Below, piece after piece: positions 7,487 to 14,991 of a stretch of DNA of 18,255 bases. Origin of the DNA: an uncultured Pseudomonadota bacterium (GTDB lineage Bacteria; Pseudomonadota; Gammaproteobacteria; Steroidobacterales; Steroidobacteraceae); contig CAITAM010000132.1 in assembly GCA_903890265.1 (NCBI GenBank), positions 1 through 18,255 on the forward strand, read 5' to 3'. Each line of letters begins with the position of its first letter. Position 1 is the first letter of the stretch. A model generated the notes under the pieces. That model was given only the letters and a program-made list of their open reading frames with translations, had not been told where the DNA came from and searched no databases. The translations under genes and the position numbers were made by a program.

Positions 7487-8437
7487 TCAGTCTTCCGTGT
7501 GGCGCGGTGCGCGGATCGGCACCGACAGGTAGTGCAGGCGCTTCAGTTCCAGGCGGCCGCGGGTCACCGTCTGCAGGATGATCCCGCAGATGATGAGGAG
7601 CAGCGCCGAGATCATGAGGCCGGTGGCGAGTACCGCGGTCGGCAGGCGTGGCACCAGCCCCGTGCGCGTGAACTCGGCGATGACCGGGATGCCAAACAGC
7701 AGACTGGCGACGGCCATCAGGGCGCCTGCGGCGGAGAAGAATTCGGCGGGCTTCTCGTCCTTGAACAGACGCAGGATCGTCACGAGGATCCGCACGCCGT
7801 CACGGTAGGTGCTGAGCTTGCTGGTCGAACCCTCCGGGCGCTCGCCGTAACGTGTCTTCACTTCGGCGATCGGTACCCTGAGTTCGAGCGCATGGACCGT
7901 AAGCTCGGTTTCGATCTCAAAGCCGCTCGACAGCGCCGGGAACGATTTGACGAAGCGGCGTGACATGATCCGGTAACCGGACAACATGTCGTCAAACTGG
8001 CGACCGAAGAGGTACGCGACGGTGCCGGTCAGCATCCGGTTGCCAAAACGGTGGCCCGCTCGGTAGGCGTTGGCTCCGGTCTCGACCCGCGAACCGTTGA
8101 CCATGTCGAGGTTTTCGCTCCACAGCTTGTCGACGAGGGCCGGCGCCGCCGCGGCCTCGTAGGTGGCATCGCCGTCGACCATGACGTAAACGTCGGCCTC
8201 GACGTCGGCAAACATGCGGCGCACGACGTTGCCCTTGCCCGGGGTCGGCTCGCGGCGCGCAACCGCGCCGGCGGCAACCGCGAGATCGTACGTGTTGTCG
8301 GTGGAGCAGTTGTCGTAAACGAAGATGACCGCGTCCGGCAGCGCGCGACGGAAATCCGTCACTACCTGCGTCACGGTCAGTGCTTCGTTACGGCACGGAA
8401 TCAGTACCGCGATGATCGGGCGCGTCGAATTGGCCAA
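7487..8437 (-). CDS. GT2 polyprenyl-phosphate glycosyltransferase (GtrB / DPM1-like)
   Basis: The product has about 316 residues from a TTG at 8437. The family 2 glycosyltransferase fold is clear: AVLIPCRNE (10-18), DNCSTDNT (42-49) and the DxD metal motif in VDGDATY (88-90), then LSGYRIMSRRFVKSFP and FEIETELTVHA typical of dolichol- or undecaprenyl-phosphate sugar transferases. Two membrane helices lie at the C-terminus (about 233-256 and 267-291), as in GtrB/DPM-like enzymes. It probably transfers a sugar from a nucleotide sugar to undecaprenyl phosphate at the inner membrane, with the downstream GtrA flipping the product. The frame runs open to 9067, but upstream sequence is arginine- and glycine-rich and not protein-like. 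The TTG is preceded by a TAGGTG-type ribosome site and directly precedes the conserved fold. An in-frame ATG at 8539 is the alternative. Confidence 0.88.
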   Translation of the reverse strand: MANSTRPIIAVLIPCRNEALTVTQVVTDFRRALPDAVIFVYDNCSTDNTYDLAVAAGAVARREPTPGKGNVVRRMFADVEADVYVMVDGDATYEAAAAPALVDKLWSENLDMVNGSRVETGANAYRAGHRFGNRMLTGTVAYLFGRQFDDMLSGYRIMSRRFVKSFPALSSGFEIETELTVHALELRVPIAEVKTRYGERPEGSTSKLSTYRDGVRILVTILRLFKDEKPAEFFSAAGALMAVASLLFGIPVIAEFTRTGLVPRLPTAVLATGLMISALLLIICGIILQTVTRGRLELKRLHYLSVPIRAPRHTED

Positions 8438-8773
8438 CTGAACACCTACCGTCTGAGGCTGAACGACTCGGCCCGAGGCCTGCCCGGCGCGACGTGTGCC
8501 ACGGTCGGGGTGCCGGCGATGATCCGAGACCGGCGCCATTATGGTCACATCGCCTGCCGGGCGGTGCGGGCGGCCGTCACAGAACGCCGCCCGGGGCCGG
8601 GCTAGGGCAGGGAAGGGCTCGGGCGCGGGTCCGGACAGGGCGGGCGCGCGTCCCCGTGTCCGTGACCCGTCGCCGTGCCCGGTCGCCGCCGACGCCCGCG
8701 GCGATGCTTGCGACATCGTTGGTCCTCCACTACATTGCGGCCCACAAACTGTCCCCGCCGCAGAGCCCCCGAC
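8438..8773. other. 336-bp GC-rich divergent intergenic region
   Basis: This region separates the divergent GT2 and amidohydrolase genes. Frames cross it in several directions but give Arg/Gly/Pro-rich translations with no recognisable domain, so no gene is called. It holds a possible promoter for the amidohydrolase (8708-8736). A lone CATAAT reading leftwards at about 8536-8541 could be a -10 for GT2, but no matching -35 was found. A short GC hairpin (GCCCG/CGGGC, 8589-8602) has no obvious role. Confidence 0.6.
8708..8736 (+). promoter_or_regulatory. Candidate sigma70 promoter for the amidohydrolase gene
   Basis: TTGCGA (8708-8713) and TACATT (8731-8736) are spaced by 17 nt, each matching 4 of 6 consensus bases, about 38 bp before the ATG at 8774. 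It lies in a less GC-rich patch of an otherwise very GC-rich gap. This is a by-eye assignment. Confidence 0.35.
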
Positions 8774-10645
8774 ATGCGCCATTTGAGCTGCCGATCGTTC
8801 CTCGGATTCGTGGCCTGCGCCGCTTTGGCGCCGGCCGTCCCGGCCGCCGCCACCGCCGCGCCAGCCGCGACCGTGTATTACGGCGGGGACATCCTGACCA
8901 TGGTCGGGGAGCAGCCAAGCTACGTGGCGGCCCTTGCCGTGCGCGATGGGCGGATTGTGTACGCGGGTTCCCGGCAGGGGGCACTGAAGGCGGCCGGAAG
9001 CGGCGCGCGGCGTGTCGACCTCAAGGGGCACACCCTGCTGCCCGGCTTCATCGATGCGCACGGCCATATCGTGGACTACACGACCACCTGGTCGATGCCG
9101 AACTTAAGTCCACCGCCGGTCGGCGACGTCAGGTCGATCGAGGACATCAAGAGCAAACTGCGCGCCTACATCGCGCGCGAAAATCCGCCGCGCAGCGCGC
9201 TGCTGCTCGCCAATGGCTACGACGACGGATTACTCGCCGAGAAGCGCCACCCGACCCGGGCCGACCTCGATGAGGTCAGCCGGGACATTCCGATCGGCCT
9301 GTTGCACGCGTCGGGGCACCTCATCACGGTCAACTCCGCGGCGCTGGCCAAGGCCGGCATTACCCGCGACACCCCGGATCCGCCCGGCGGCGTTATCCGC
9401 CACGACGCGGCCGGCGAGCCCAACGGTGTCATGGAGGAGCAGGCGGGGCAGCCGTTTCTCGGCATGATCGTGCGGCCGGAGCCCGCCGAGCAGATGCGGC
9501 GCCTTCGGGCCGTGCAGAAGTGGTACGCGAGCTACGGCCTGACCACGGCGCAGGACGGCCTGAGCTACCCGGAGAACGTCGACCTCCTGCGGCGTGCGTC
9601 GGCCCAGGACGCGCTGCTGATCGACATCGTGAGCTACCCCGCGTGGCTCTTGTTCGACAAGTTCCTGAAGGGTGAGGCGGTACTCAGCGGCATCGAGCAT
9701 CATCCGCCGGGCTCGCTGGCCGCCAATGCCGGCATCCTGCACGACGACAGTACCGGGACGCCGGCCGCGGCGGTCGTACCGCGCCTCGGCGACGACGCCA
9801 GGGCGAAGCTCAAGGTCGGCGTGTACGTCAATCACTTCAAGATCGGTGGCATCAAGATCACGAGTGACGGGTCGCCGCAGGGCAAGACCGCGTTCATGAC
9901 CCAGCCCTACCTGCATCCGCCGGCCGGGCAGCCGGCCGACTACCGGGGTTATCCGACCCTGCCGCAGGACGAGCTCGACGCGTGGCTCGCGGCCGCCTAC
10001 CAGTACGACTTTCAGGTGCTCGTGCATGCCAACGGCGACGCCGCCATCGACAGCCTGCTGACCGCGGTCGGTCGCGCCCGGGCGAAGTTCGGCCCGAAGG
10101 ACCTGCGCCCGGTCGCCATCCACGCGCAGCTCGCGCGGCACGATCAGGTCGACGCGATGAAGGCGCTGGGCGTGGTGCCGAGCTTTTTCACGGCCCACAC
10201 CTACTTCTGGGGTGACTGGCACATCAATGAGACGTTTGGACAGGAGCGTGCGTTCGGTATCAGCCCGCTGCGCTACGCCGATTCCATCGGCCTGGTCGCC
10301 ACCAATCACAACGACTCGCCGGTCGTCCCGCCCGACATGATGATGCTCACCTGGACCGCCGTTAACCGGCTCAGCCGATCGGGCGTCGTGGTCGGTCCGG
10401 ACGCGCGCGTGACCCCGTACCAGGCGCTGAAGGCCATCACCTCCGCCGCCGCCTACCAGTACTTCGAGGAGTCATCGAAGGGTACGTTGGAGCCCGGCAA
10501 GCGGGCGGACCTCGTGATCCTTGCCGCCAACCCGGTCAAGGCTGACCCGCTCGCGATCAAGGACATTGCGGTCCTGGAGACCATCAAGGACGGCAAGACG
10601 GTCTTTGACGCGCGCGAGCCGCGGCCGGCAGGGCCCGGCTACTGA
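8774..10645 (+). CDS. Secreted amidohydrolase, YtcJ-like (Amidohydro_3 family)
   Basis: The product has 623 residues from the ATG at 8774, beginning with a signal peptide (SFLGFVACAALAPAVPAAATAA, cleavage near 27-32) that points to the periplasm. Amidohydrolase features are in order: GGDILTM and LKGHTLLPGFIDAHGH with the HxH pair at 96/98, LHASGH (177-182), IKITSDGSPQGKT (360-372), VHANGDAAID (417-426), IHAQ His450, NHNDSPV with Asp514, and the C-terminal metallo-dependent-hydrolase tail GTLEPGKRADLVIL. The pattern fits the YtcJ-like group of binuclear or mononuclear metal hydrolases acting on amide or carbamate bonds; the natural substrate is unknown. The GSPQGKT form of the late motif defines a recognisable subgroup. 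The frame extends upstream to 8675, but that part is arginine-rich and lies before the signal peptide. The ribosome site is weak. Confidence 0.9.
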   Translation: MRHLSCRSFLGFVACAALAPAVPAAATAAPAATVYYGGDILTMVGEQPSYVAALAVRDGRIVYAGSRQGALKAAGSGARRVDLKGHTLLPGFIDAHGHIVDYTTTWSMPNLSPPPVGDVRSIEDIKSKLRAYIARENPPRSALLLANGYDDGLLAEKRHPTRADLDEVSRDIPIGLLHASGHLITVNSAALAKAGITRDTPDPPGGVIRHDAAGEPNGVMEEQAGQPFLGMIVRPEPAEQMRRLRAVQKWYASYGLTTAQDGLSYPENVDLLRRASAQDALLIDIVSYPAWLLFDKFLKGEAVLSGIEHHPPGSLAANAGILHDDSTGTPAAAVVPRLGDDARAKLKVGVYVNHFKIGGIKITSDGSPQGKTAFMTQPYLHPPAGQPADYRGYPTLPQDELDAWLAAAYQYDFQVLVHANGDAAIDSLLTAVGRARAKFGPKDLRPVAIHAQLARHDQVDAMKALGVVPSFFTAHTYFWGDWHINETFGQERAFGISPLRYADSIGLVATNHNDSPVVPPDMMMLTWTAVNRLSRSGVVVGPDARVTPYQALKAITSAAAYQYFEESSKGTLEPGKRADLVILAANPVKADPLAIKDIAVLETIKDGKTVFDAREPRPAGPGY

Positions 10646-10649
10646 GTCA

Positions 10650-10665
10650 GGCCGCGGGTGCGGCC
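10650..10665. terminator. GC hairpin between convergent genes
   Basis: GGCCGC (10650-10655) and GCGGCC (10660-10665) form a 6-bp perfect stem with a 4-nt loop in the 31-bp gap between the amidohydrolase and the convergent ComFB-like gene. A compact terminator stem serving both strands is plausible. No T-run follows in either direction. Confidence 0.35.
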
Positions 10666-10676
10666 CCGCGCCGTGC

Positions 10677-10967
10677 CTAGGCGTGCTTGCGCGCGTCGAG
10701 GCGGCTTTCGACGAACAGGAAGGCTTTCTCCACCGCCTGGCGCACGGCGACCTCGGATTTCGCGCGTTCCTGCTCGGTCTGGTAGAAGCTGAGGTCGATG
10801 GCGTGCCGGATGTAGCGCGCCGGCAGCGCGTTCAGCGCGACGCAGGCGACGTCGGCCAGCAGTTCCGGTTCGGCCGCGAGCCTCGGGTGGCGCCCGCAGG
10901 TGTCCAGGATCTCGCGCTTCACGCCCTCTTCCTGGTGATTGTGGATCATGTCGAAATTGGAGAGCAT
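10677..10967 (-). CDS. ComFB-family small protein
   Basis: The product is a 96-residue soluble protein without signal peptide or membrane segment. The diagnostic stretch is DVACVALNALPARYIRH (39-55), matching the 'D-V-x-A-L-A-L-N-x-L-P-P-R-Y' core of the late-competence ComFB family. It is preceded by an N-terminal helix (HNHQEEGVKREILDTC) also typical of the family. The Cys-rich segment seen before the core in Bacillus ComFB is not evident here; only Cys24 and Cys42 occur. ComFB homologues in cyanobacteria (CdgR and relatives) have been reported to bind cyclic dinucleotides, so a c-di-GMP receptor role is possible but inferred. The ATG at 10967 lies after a GGGG-containing stretch rather than a good Shine-Dalgarno site. 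The gene is monocistronic, divergent from the cytochrome gene and convergent with the amidohydrolase. Confidence 0.8.
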   Translation of the reverse strand: MLSNFDMIHNHQEEGVKREILDTCGRHPRLAAEPELLADVACVALNALPARYIRHAIDLSFYQTEQERAKSEVAVRQAVEKAFLFVESRLDARKHA

Positions 10968-11087
10968 GCGGACCCCGGCGCGGCTGACTCTGGCGACCGG
11001 ATTATCGGCCCGGTGCGGCGGACCTTAAGAGGACCGTGGCGGGCCGTGACTGACTACCGGTTTCGCGGGGCACACGAGGAGTCGATC

Positions 11088-13412
11088 ATGCCGTCTGCAA
11101 GGCTCTGGCCGCGTGCCGCCCGTGTCGTCCTCTCGGCGGCCGCCCTTCTGCTTGGCGCCGGTGGCATCGTTGGCTGCGCCCGTCAGGGGACGCCGCCCGG
11201 TACGGCCAGCGCCGCGACCGGCGCGGCGACCTACGTCGGGGCCGCCACCTGCGGTGGCTGTCACGCACCGGAATCGGCCGCCTGGGCGGGTTCGCACCAC
11301 GCGAAAGCCATGCAGGACGCCACGCCGGCGACGGTCCTTGCCGACTTCGGCGACGGCCAGGGCGACGTGCAGGTGCCGGGCGCCCGGTTCCGCCGCCGGG
11401 ACGGGCACTTTTACGTGACGACCGACGGTGCCGACGGCAAGCTTGCCGAATTCGAGGTGAGCCATACGTTTGGCGTTTACCCGCTGCAGCAGTACCTCGT
11501 CGCGTTCCCGGACGGTCGCCGCCAGGCGCTGTCGTTCGCCTGGGACGCCCGACCGCGGACGGCGGGCGGGCAGCGCTGGTTCGATCTGTACCCGGATTCG
11601 CACCGCAAGCCCAACGACCCCCTGCACTGGACCCGGGCTGCGCAGAACTGGAACTCGGGCTGCGCGGAGTGCCACTCGACGAACCTGCGGCGCGGCTACG
11701 ACGCGGCAGCCGACCGCTACCAGACGACGTCGACGGACCTCAGCGTGGGCTGCGAGTCCTGCCACGGCCCGGGCTCCGGGCACGTCGCCTGGGCCAATGC
11801 GCCGCTCTCGTCGCCGGCTCGGGCGGGAGACGCGAGCCGCGGCCTTGCGGTTCGCTTCCCGGCCCGCGCCACCTGGCAACCGGACGAGACCACGGGTGCC
11901 GCGCGCCGCGCCGTGCCGCTGCCGTCCGCGGTCGAGTTAGAGGCCTGCGCGACCTGCCACGCGCGCCGCGCGCAGTTCGCCGAGGGCCACGTGGCCGGCA
12001 CGCCGCTGACGGATACCCACCTGCCGGCGCTGCTGCGAGCCGGCCTCTACGAAGCCAACGGCCAGATGCAGGACGAGGTCTACAACTACGGCTCGTTCCT
12101 GCAGAGCAAGATGCATTCGAAGGGCGTGAGCTGTGGCGATTGTCACGAGCCGCACGCGCAGACCCTGCGCGCGCCGGGCAATGCCGTTTGCACCCAGTGC
12201 CATGCGGCGCGCTACGACACCGTCGCGCACAGCCACCACCCGAGCGGTTCCGCCGGTGCGCAGTGCGCCGCCTGTCACATGCCGGTGCGCACGTACATGG
12301 GCGTCCATCAGCGTCACGACCACGGCTTTCGCGTGCCGCGTCCGGATCAGGCCGCGGCGCTCGGCAGTCGCGACGCCTGCACTGACTGCCATGTCAAAAA
12401 GTCGCCGGCCTGGGCCGCGAGGGCCATCGAGCAGTGGTTCGGGCCGACGCGGGAGGGCTTTCAGACCTTCGGGCCTGCCTTTGCCGCTGCCCGTGCCCAG
12501 TCGGTCGAGGCGCGTGCGAAGCTGACGGCAGTGATTACGGACGAGGCCCAGCCCGCGATCGTGCGGGGCACGGCGCTCGCGGAGCTTGCGCCGTACGTCA
12601 CGCCGGCCGACTACCCGATGATCCGCCGCGCGCTCACCGACCCCGATCCGCTGGTGCGGGTGGGCGCGCTGCAGAGCCTCGAGTCGCTGCCGCTCGAGAA
12701 TCGCTTTGCGGCGGCGGGCGACCTCTTGCGGGATTCGTCGCCGGCCGTGCGGCTGCTCGCCGTGCCGTTCCTGTTGCCGGCCGAGCCCGATGCGGCACAC
12801 CGCGAGTCGTACGCGACGGCGTTGCACGACTACGTGATGCTGCAGGAGGGCAACCGCGACCGGCCGGCGTCGCGCGTCAATCTCGCGCTGGTCGCAAGCC
12901 GGCAGGGTGACGTTGCCGGCGCCACGAAGCAGTACGAGGCGGCGCTGAAACTCGATCCGTCCTACACGCCGGCGCGCGTCAACCTGGCCGACCTCTACCG
13001 CAACAGCGGCCGGGAGCCGGACGCCGAGCAGTTGCTGCGCGACGGTCTCCTGATCCGTCCCGACGACGCGGTGCTGGTGCACGGTGTCGGCCTGTCGCTG
13101 GTGCGCCAGCATCGTCTCGACGACGCCATGCGCTACCTCAAGCGGGCGGCCGAGCTCGCGCCGGAGTCCGCGCGCTACGGCTACGTCTACGGCGTGGCAC
13201 TGGACTCGGCCGGCCAGCGTCCGGCGGCTGTCGCCACGCTGCGCGACAACGTGAAGCGGCATCCCGCGGATCGTGACTCGCTGATTGCCCTCGTCACGCT
13301 GCTGAGGGACGCCGGCGATACCAACGCGGCGATCGGCTACGTCGGGACGCTCGCGAAGTTGCTGCCGGGCGATCCGAGGGTGGCCGAACTCGCGCTGTCG
13401 CTCCAGCGGTAG
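11088..13412 (+). CDS. Octaheme cytochrome c lipoprotein with HEAT and TPR regions
   Basis: The product has 774 residues from the ATG at 11088, which follows GAGGAG (11076-11081) by 6 nt. A lipoprotein signal ends in IVGC, giving lipidated Cys30. Eight CxxCH heme-attachment motifs lie at residues 55, 192, 222, 287, 349, 368, 393 and 431. The early SHHAKAM segment and the spacing resemble cytochrome c-554-like multiheme families. A HEAT-like helical region follows (about 480-565), then TPR repeats (about 592-774, e.g. AATKQYEAALKLDPSYTPARVNLADLYRNSG). The protein should be matured by the periplasmic cytochrome c system and anchored in a membrane, with an electron-transfer or redox role in a complex assembled by the TPR part. 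No partner reductase or quinol oxidase is adjacent. The frame upstream to 10521 overlaps the amidohydrolase and is not coding. Codon use is like that of the neighbours. Confidence 0.9.
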   Translation: MPSARLWPRAARVVLSAAALLLGAGGIVGCARQGTPPGTASAATGAATYVGAATCGGCHAPESAAWAGSHHAKAMQDATPATVLADFGDGQGDVQVPGARFRRRDGHFYVTTDGADGKLAEFEVSHTFGVYPLQQYLVAFPDGRRQALSFAWDARPRTAGGQRWFDLYPDSHRKPNDPLHWTRAAQNWNSGCAECHSTNLRRGYDAAADRYQTTSTDLSVGCESCHGPGSGHVAWANAPLSSPARAGDASRGLAVRFPARATWQPDETTGAARRAVPLPSAVELEACATCHARRAQFAEGHVAGTPLTDTHLPALLRAGLYEANGQMQDEVYNYGSFLQSKMHSKGVSCGDCHEPHAQTLRAPGNAVCTQCHAARYDTVAHSHHPSGSAGAQCAACHMPVRTYMGVHQRHDHGFRVPRPDQAAALGSRDACTDCHVKKSPAWAARAIEQWFGPTREGFQTFGPAFAAARAQSVEARAKLTAVITDEAQPAIVRGTALAELAPYVTPADYPMIRRALTDPDPLVRVGALQSLESLPLENRFAAAGDLLRDSSPAVRLLAVPFLLPAEPDAAHRESYATALHDYVMLQEGNRDRPASRVNLALVASRQGDVAGATKQYEAALKLDPSYTPARVNLADLYRNSGREPDAEQLLRDGLLIRPDDAVLVHGVGLSLVRQHRLDDAMRYLKRAAELAPESARYGYVYGVALDSAGQRPAAVATLRDNVKRHPADRDSLIALVTLLRDAGDTNAAIGYVGTLAKLLPGDPRVAELALSLQR

Positions 13413-13426
13413 CGGCGCGGCACCGG

Positions 13427-13455
13427 TCGACCCGCCCGGCAAATTTCGCTATCTT
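13427..13455 (+). promoter_or_regulatory. Candidate sigma70 promoter for the porin gene
   Basis: TCGACC (13427-13432) and TATCTT (13450-13455) are separated by 17 nt, each with 4 of 6 consensus matches, in an unusually AT-rich patch. Transcription would begin near 13462, giving a leader of about 125 nt before the ATG at 13587. This suggests the porin is transcribed separately from the cytochrome. Confidence 0.4.
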
Positions 13456-13459
13456 TGCC
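13438..13459. promoter_or_regulatory. Inverted repeat over the porin -10 region, possible operator
   Basis: GGCAAA (13438-13443) and TTTGCC (13454-13459) are a perfect 6-bp inverted repeat with a 10-bp centre, overlapping the candidate -10 element. This is the size and position expected for a repressor dimer site. It could instead be a terminator-like stem for the cytochrome gene ending 26 bp upstream. Confidence 0.35.
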
Positions 13460-13586
13460 TCCGCCTGAGGGGCGAAGGCGCCAGTGCGCGCGCGAGCCAC
13501 GCCGTCACGGTTCCGTCACTCACGCCCCCGTTGCGGCGGCCAGTCCCCGCGTCCACCCCGCCTTCCATCAGCCAGCAGGACCGACC

Positions 13587-14906
13587 ATGACGACGAGGCC
13601 CCCGACTGACCTGCCGCGAGGCCTTGCCCGGCGACTGGCCGTGCCGGCGATGATGGCGTTGAGCCTCTCGCTCGGCGCGCAGCCCGCTGCCGCGCAGTCG
13701 CCCGAATCGGACCTCGCACCGGATCATCTTGGTGCGCTGCCGGACAGTTCCACCTTCGCGATGCCCGATCTCGGGGACAAGCTGCTCGATTCGTCCCAGC
13801 TGGTCGACGAGCACAAGCGCTACGCGCTGAAGTGGGGCCTGGCGATCCTGCCCGCCGATTACACGAGCTTCACGCAGGACCCGACCAGCGTCCATCAGGT
13901 CGGTCTGCAGGACGACAAGCACGAGGTCCGCTCCGCACGCCTCACCGCGCGCGGCTACGTTGACCTCGGGCGCCAGTGGGACTACGTGTTCAGCTACGAG
14001 TACAAGGGCTTCGATCAGACCTCGACGGCCAACTGGGCCGCGTCGGACGTGTACGTCGGCACCGACACCAACACCTTCCTCGGCAAGGTGACCATTGGCA
14101 AGCAGAAGGAGCCGTACGTCTACGAAATGGTCGGGGACTCGCCGAACCTCGCGCAGAACGAGCGGCTGCTGAATCCGTTCTTCAAGTCGCGCAGTATCGG
14201 CGTGCGGTTCGCCAACACCTACGGCGACAAGCTCGGAACGTGGTCCGCCGGCTGGTACAACGACTGGTTTGCGAGCGGCAAGTCCTTCGTCACCAATGGC
14301 CAGGATGTCGCGGCGCGTATCACGGTACTGCCGGTCTTCACGAACCAGGGCGCGGATTATCTGCATTTCGGCGCGTCCCTTCGTTACCTCGGCGCGTCGG
14401 ACGGCATCATTCGTCTGCGTGGCAAGCCGGCGTCGAACGTCGCGTCGAATTTCGTCGACACCGGCAACATCGCCGCCAACCACGCCTGGAACACCGGACT
14501 CGAGGCACTGTGGAATGCCGGTCCGTATTCCCTGCTCGCCGAATACGCGGGCTCCCGGGTGCATTCCTACGCCGGCAGCAACCCGAGTTTCTACGGCTAT
14601 TACGCGACGGCGAGCTGGGTGGTGACGGGCGAGCACCGCAACTACGACCGCAATGTAGGGTACGCACGGCGCGTGCTGCCAACCCGGTCCATCGGTGCCT
14701 GGGAAGTCCTGCTGCGCTACGGCGTTGTCGACCTCACCGACGGCGCCGTGCAGGGCGGCAAGATGAAGGGCTGGTGGACCGGCATCAACTGGTGGGCCAC
14801 TCGCCGCTGGAAGGCGAGCGTGGGCTACGGCACCATCGACCTCGACAAGGGCGGTCAGGTCGGTAATACCCAGACGGTCCTCACCCGCATTCAGTGGATC
14901 TTCTGA
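13587..14906 (+). CDS. OprO/OprP-like outer-membrane porin
   Basis: The product has 439 residues from the ATG at 13587, with GCAGGA 6 nt upstream. The signal peptide ends at AAA before QS (about residue 36). The mature protein is rich in alternating beta segments with aromatic girdles and ends in IQWIF, the C-terminal Phe typical of outer-membrane beta-barrels. The stretch HEVRSARLTARGYVDLGRQWDYVFSYEYKG and the later TIGKQKEPY, ERLLNPFF and RSIGVRFANTYGDK fit the Porin_O_P family (phosphate/polyphosphate-selective and relatives). Solute specificity cannot be deduced; many proteins placed in this family are not phosphate channels. It lies 174 bp after the octaheme cytochrome and 182 bp before the TonB receptor, on the same strand. 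The frame extends upstream to 13455, but that region precedes the signal peptide and is leader DNA. Confidence 0.88.
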   Translation: MTTRPPTDLPRGLARRLAVPAMMALSLSLGAQPAAAQSPESDLAPDHLGALPDSSTFAMPDLGDKLLDSSQLVDEHKRYALKWGLAILPADYTSFTQDPTSVHQVGLQDDKHEVRSARLTARGYVDLGRQWDYVFSYEYKGFDQTSTANWAASDVYVGTDTNTFLGKVTIGKQKEPYVYEMVGDSPNLAQNERLLNPFFKSRSIGVRFANTYGDKLGTWSAGWYNDWFASGKSFVTNGQDVAARITVLPVFTNQGADYLHFGASLRYLGASDGIIRLRGKPASNVASNFVDTGNIAANHAWNTGLEALWNAGPYSLLAEYAGSRVHSYAGSNPSFYGYYATASWVVTGEHRNYDRNVGYARRVLPTRSIGAWEVLLRYGVVDLTDGAVQGGKMKGWWTGINWWATRRWKASVGYGTIDLDKGGQVGNTQTVLTRIQWIF

Positions 14907-14930
14907 GCGACCTCTGACGCGTGCGGTCGA

Positions 14931-14949
14931 CCGGCGCCCACCTCGCCGG
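14931..14949. terminator. Stem-loop after the porin gene
   Basis: CCGGCG (14931-14936) and CGCCGG (14944-14949) form a 6-bp stem with a 7-nt loop 24 bp after the porin stop. The position suits a terminator, but no T-run follows. Confidence 0.3.
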
Positions 14950-14970
14950 CGGCCGTCGCATGGCACTGCT

Positions 14971-14991
14971 GCGGTCGATTTCACCGACCGC
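14971..14991. promoter_or_regulatory. 7-bp inverted repeat upstream of the TonB receptor gene
   Basis: GCGGTCG (14971-14977) and CGACCGC (14985-14991) form a perfect inverted repeat with a 7-bp centre (ATTTCAC), about 98 bp before the receptor start. It could be an operator controlling the receptor or a second stem of a porin terminator. It does not resemble a Fur box. Confidence 0.3.

Noticed and set aside
8438..9067. N-terminal extension of the GT2 frame by 210 codons
   Set aside because: It runs through the divergent gap and into the amidohydrolase gene on the other strand, with no conserved sequence before the GT2 fold.
9230..10309. 359-codon frame opposite the amidohydrolase gene
   Set aside because: It is antisense to metal-site motifs of a clear enzyme and has no motif of its own.
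10521..11087. N-terminal extension of the cytochrome frame by 189 codons
   Set aside because: It overlaps the end of the amidohydrolase gene and the ComFB gene. A strong ribosome site and a lipoprotein signal begin at 11088.
11937..13442. 501-codon open frame opposite the cytochrome gene
   Set aside because: It is antisense to the HEAT/TPR part of a well-supported gene, its translation is rich in Arg, Val and Gly, and no domain is visible. Strong third-position GC bias creates such frames.
11088..14906. MtrAB-type extracellular electron conduit
   Set aside because: The adjacent barrel is only ~400 mature residues and of the Porin_O_P type, smaller than MtrB-like barrels, and the cytochrome is lipidated with HEAT/TPR regions unlike MtrA. 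Kept only as a general envelope-redox idea.
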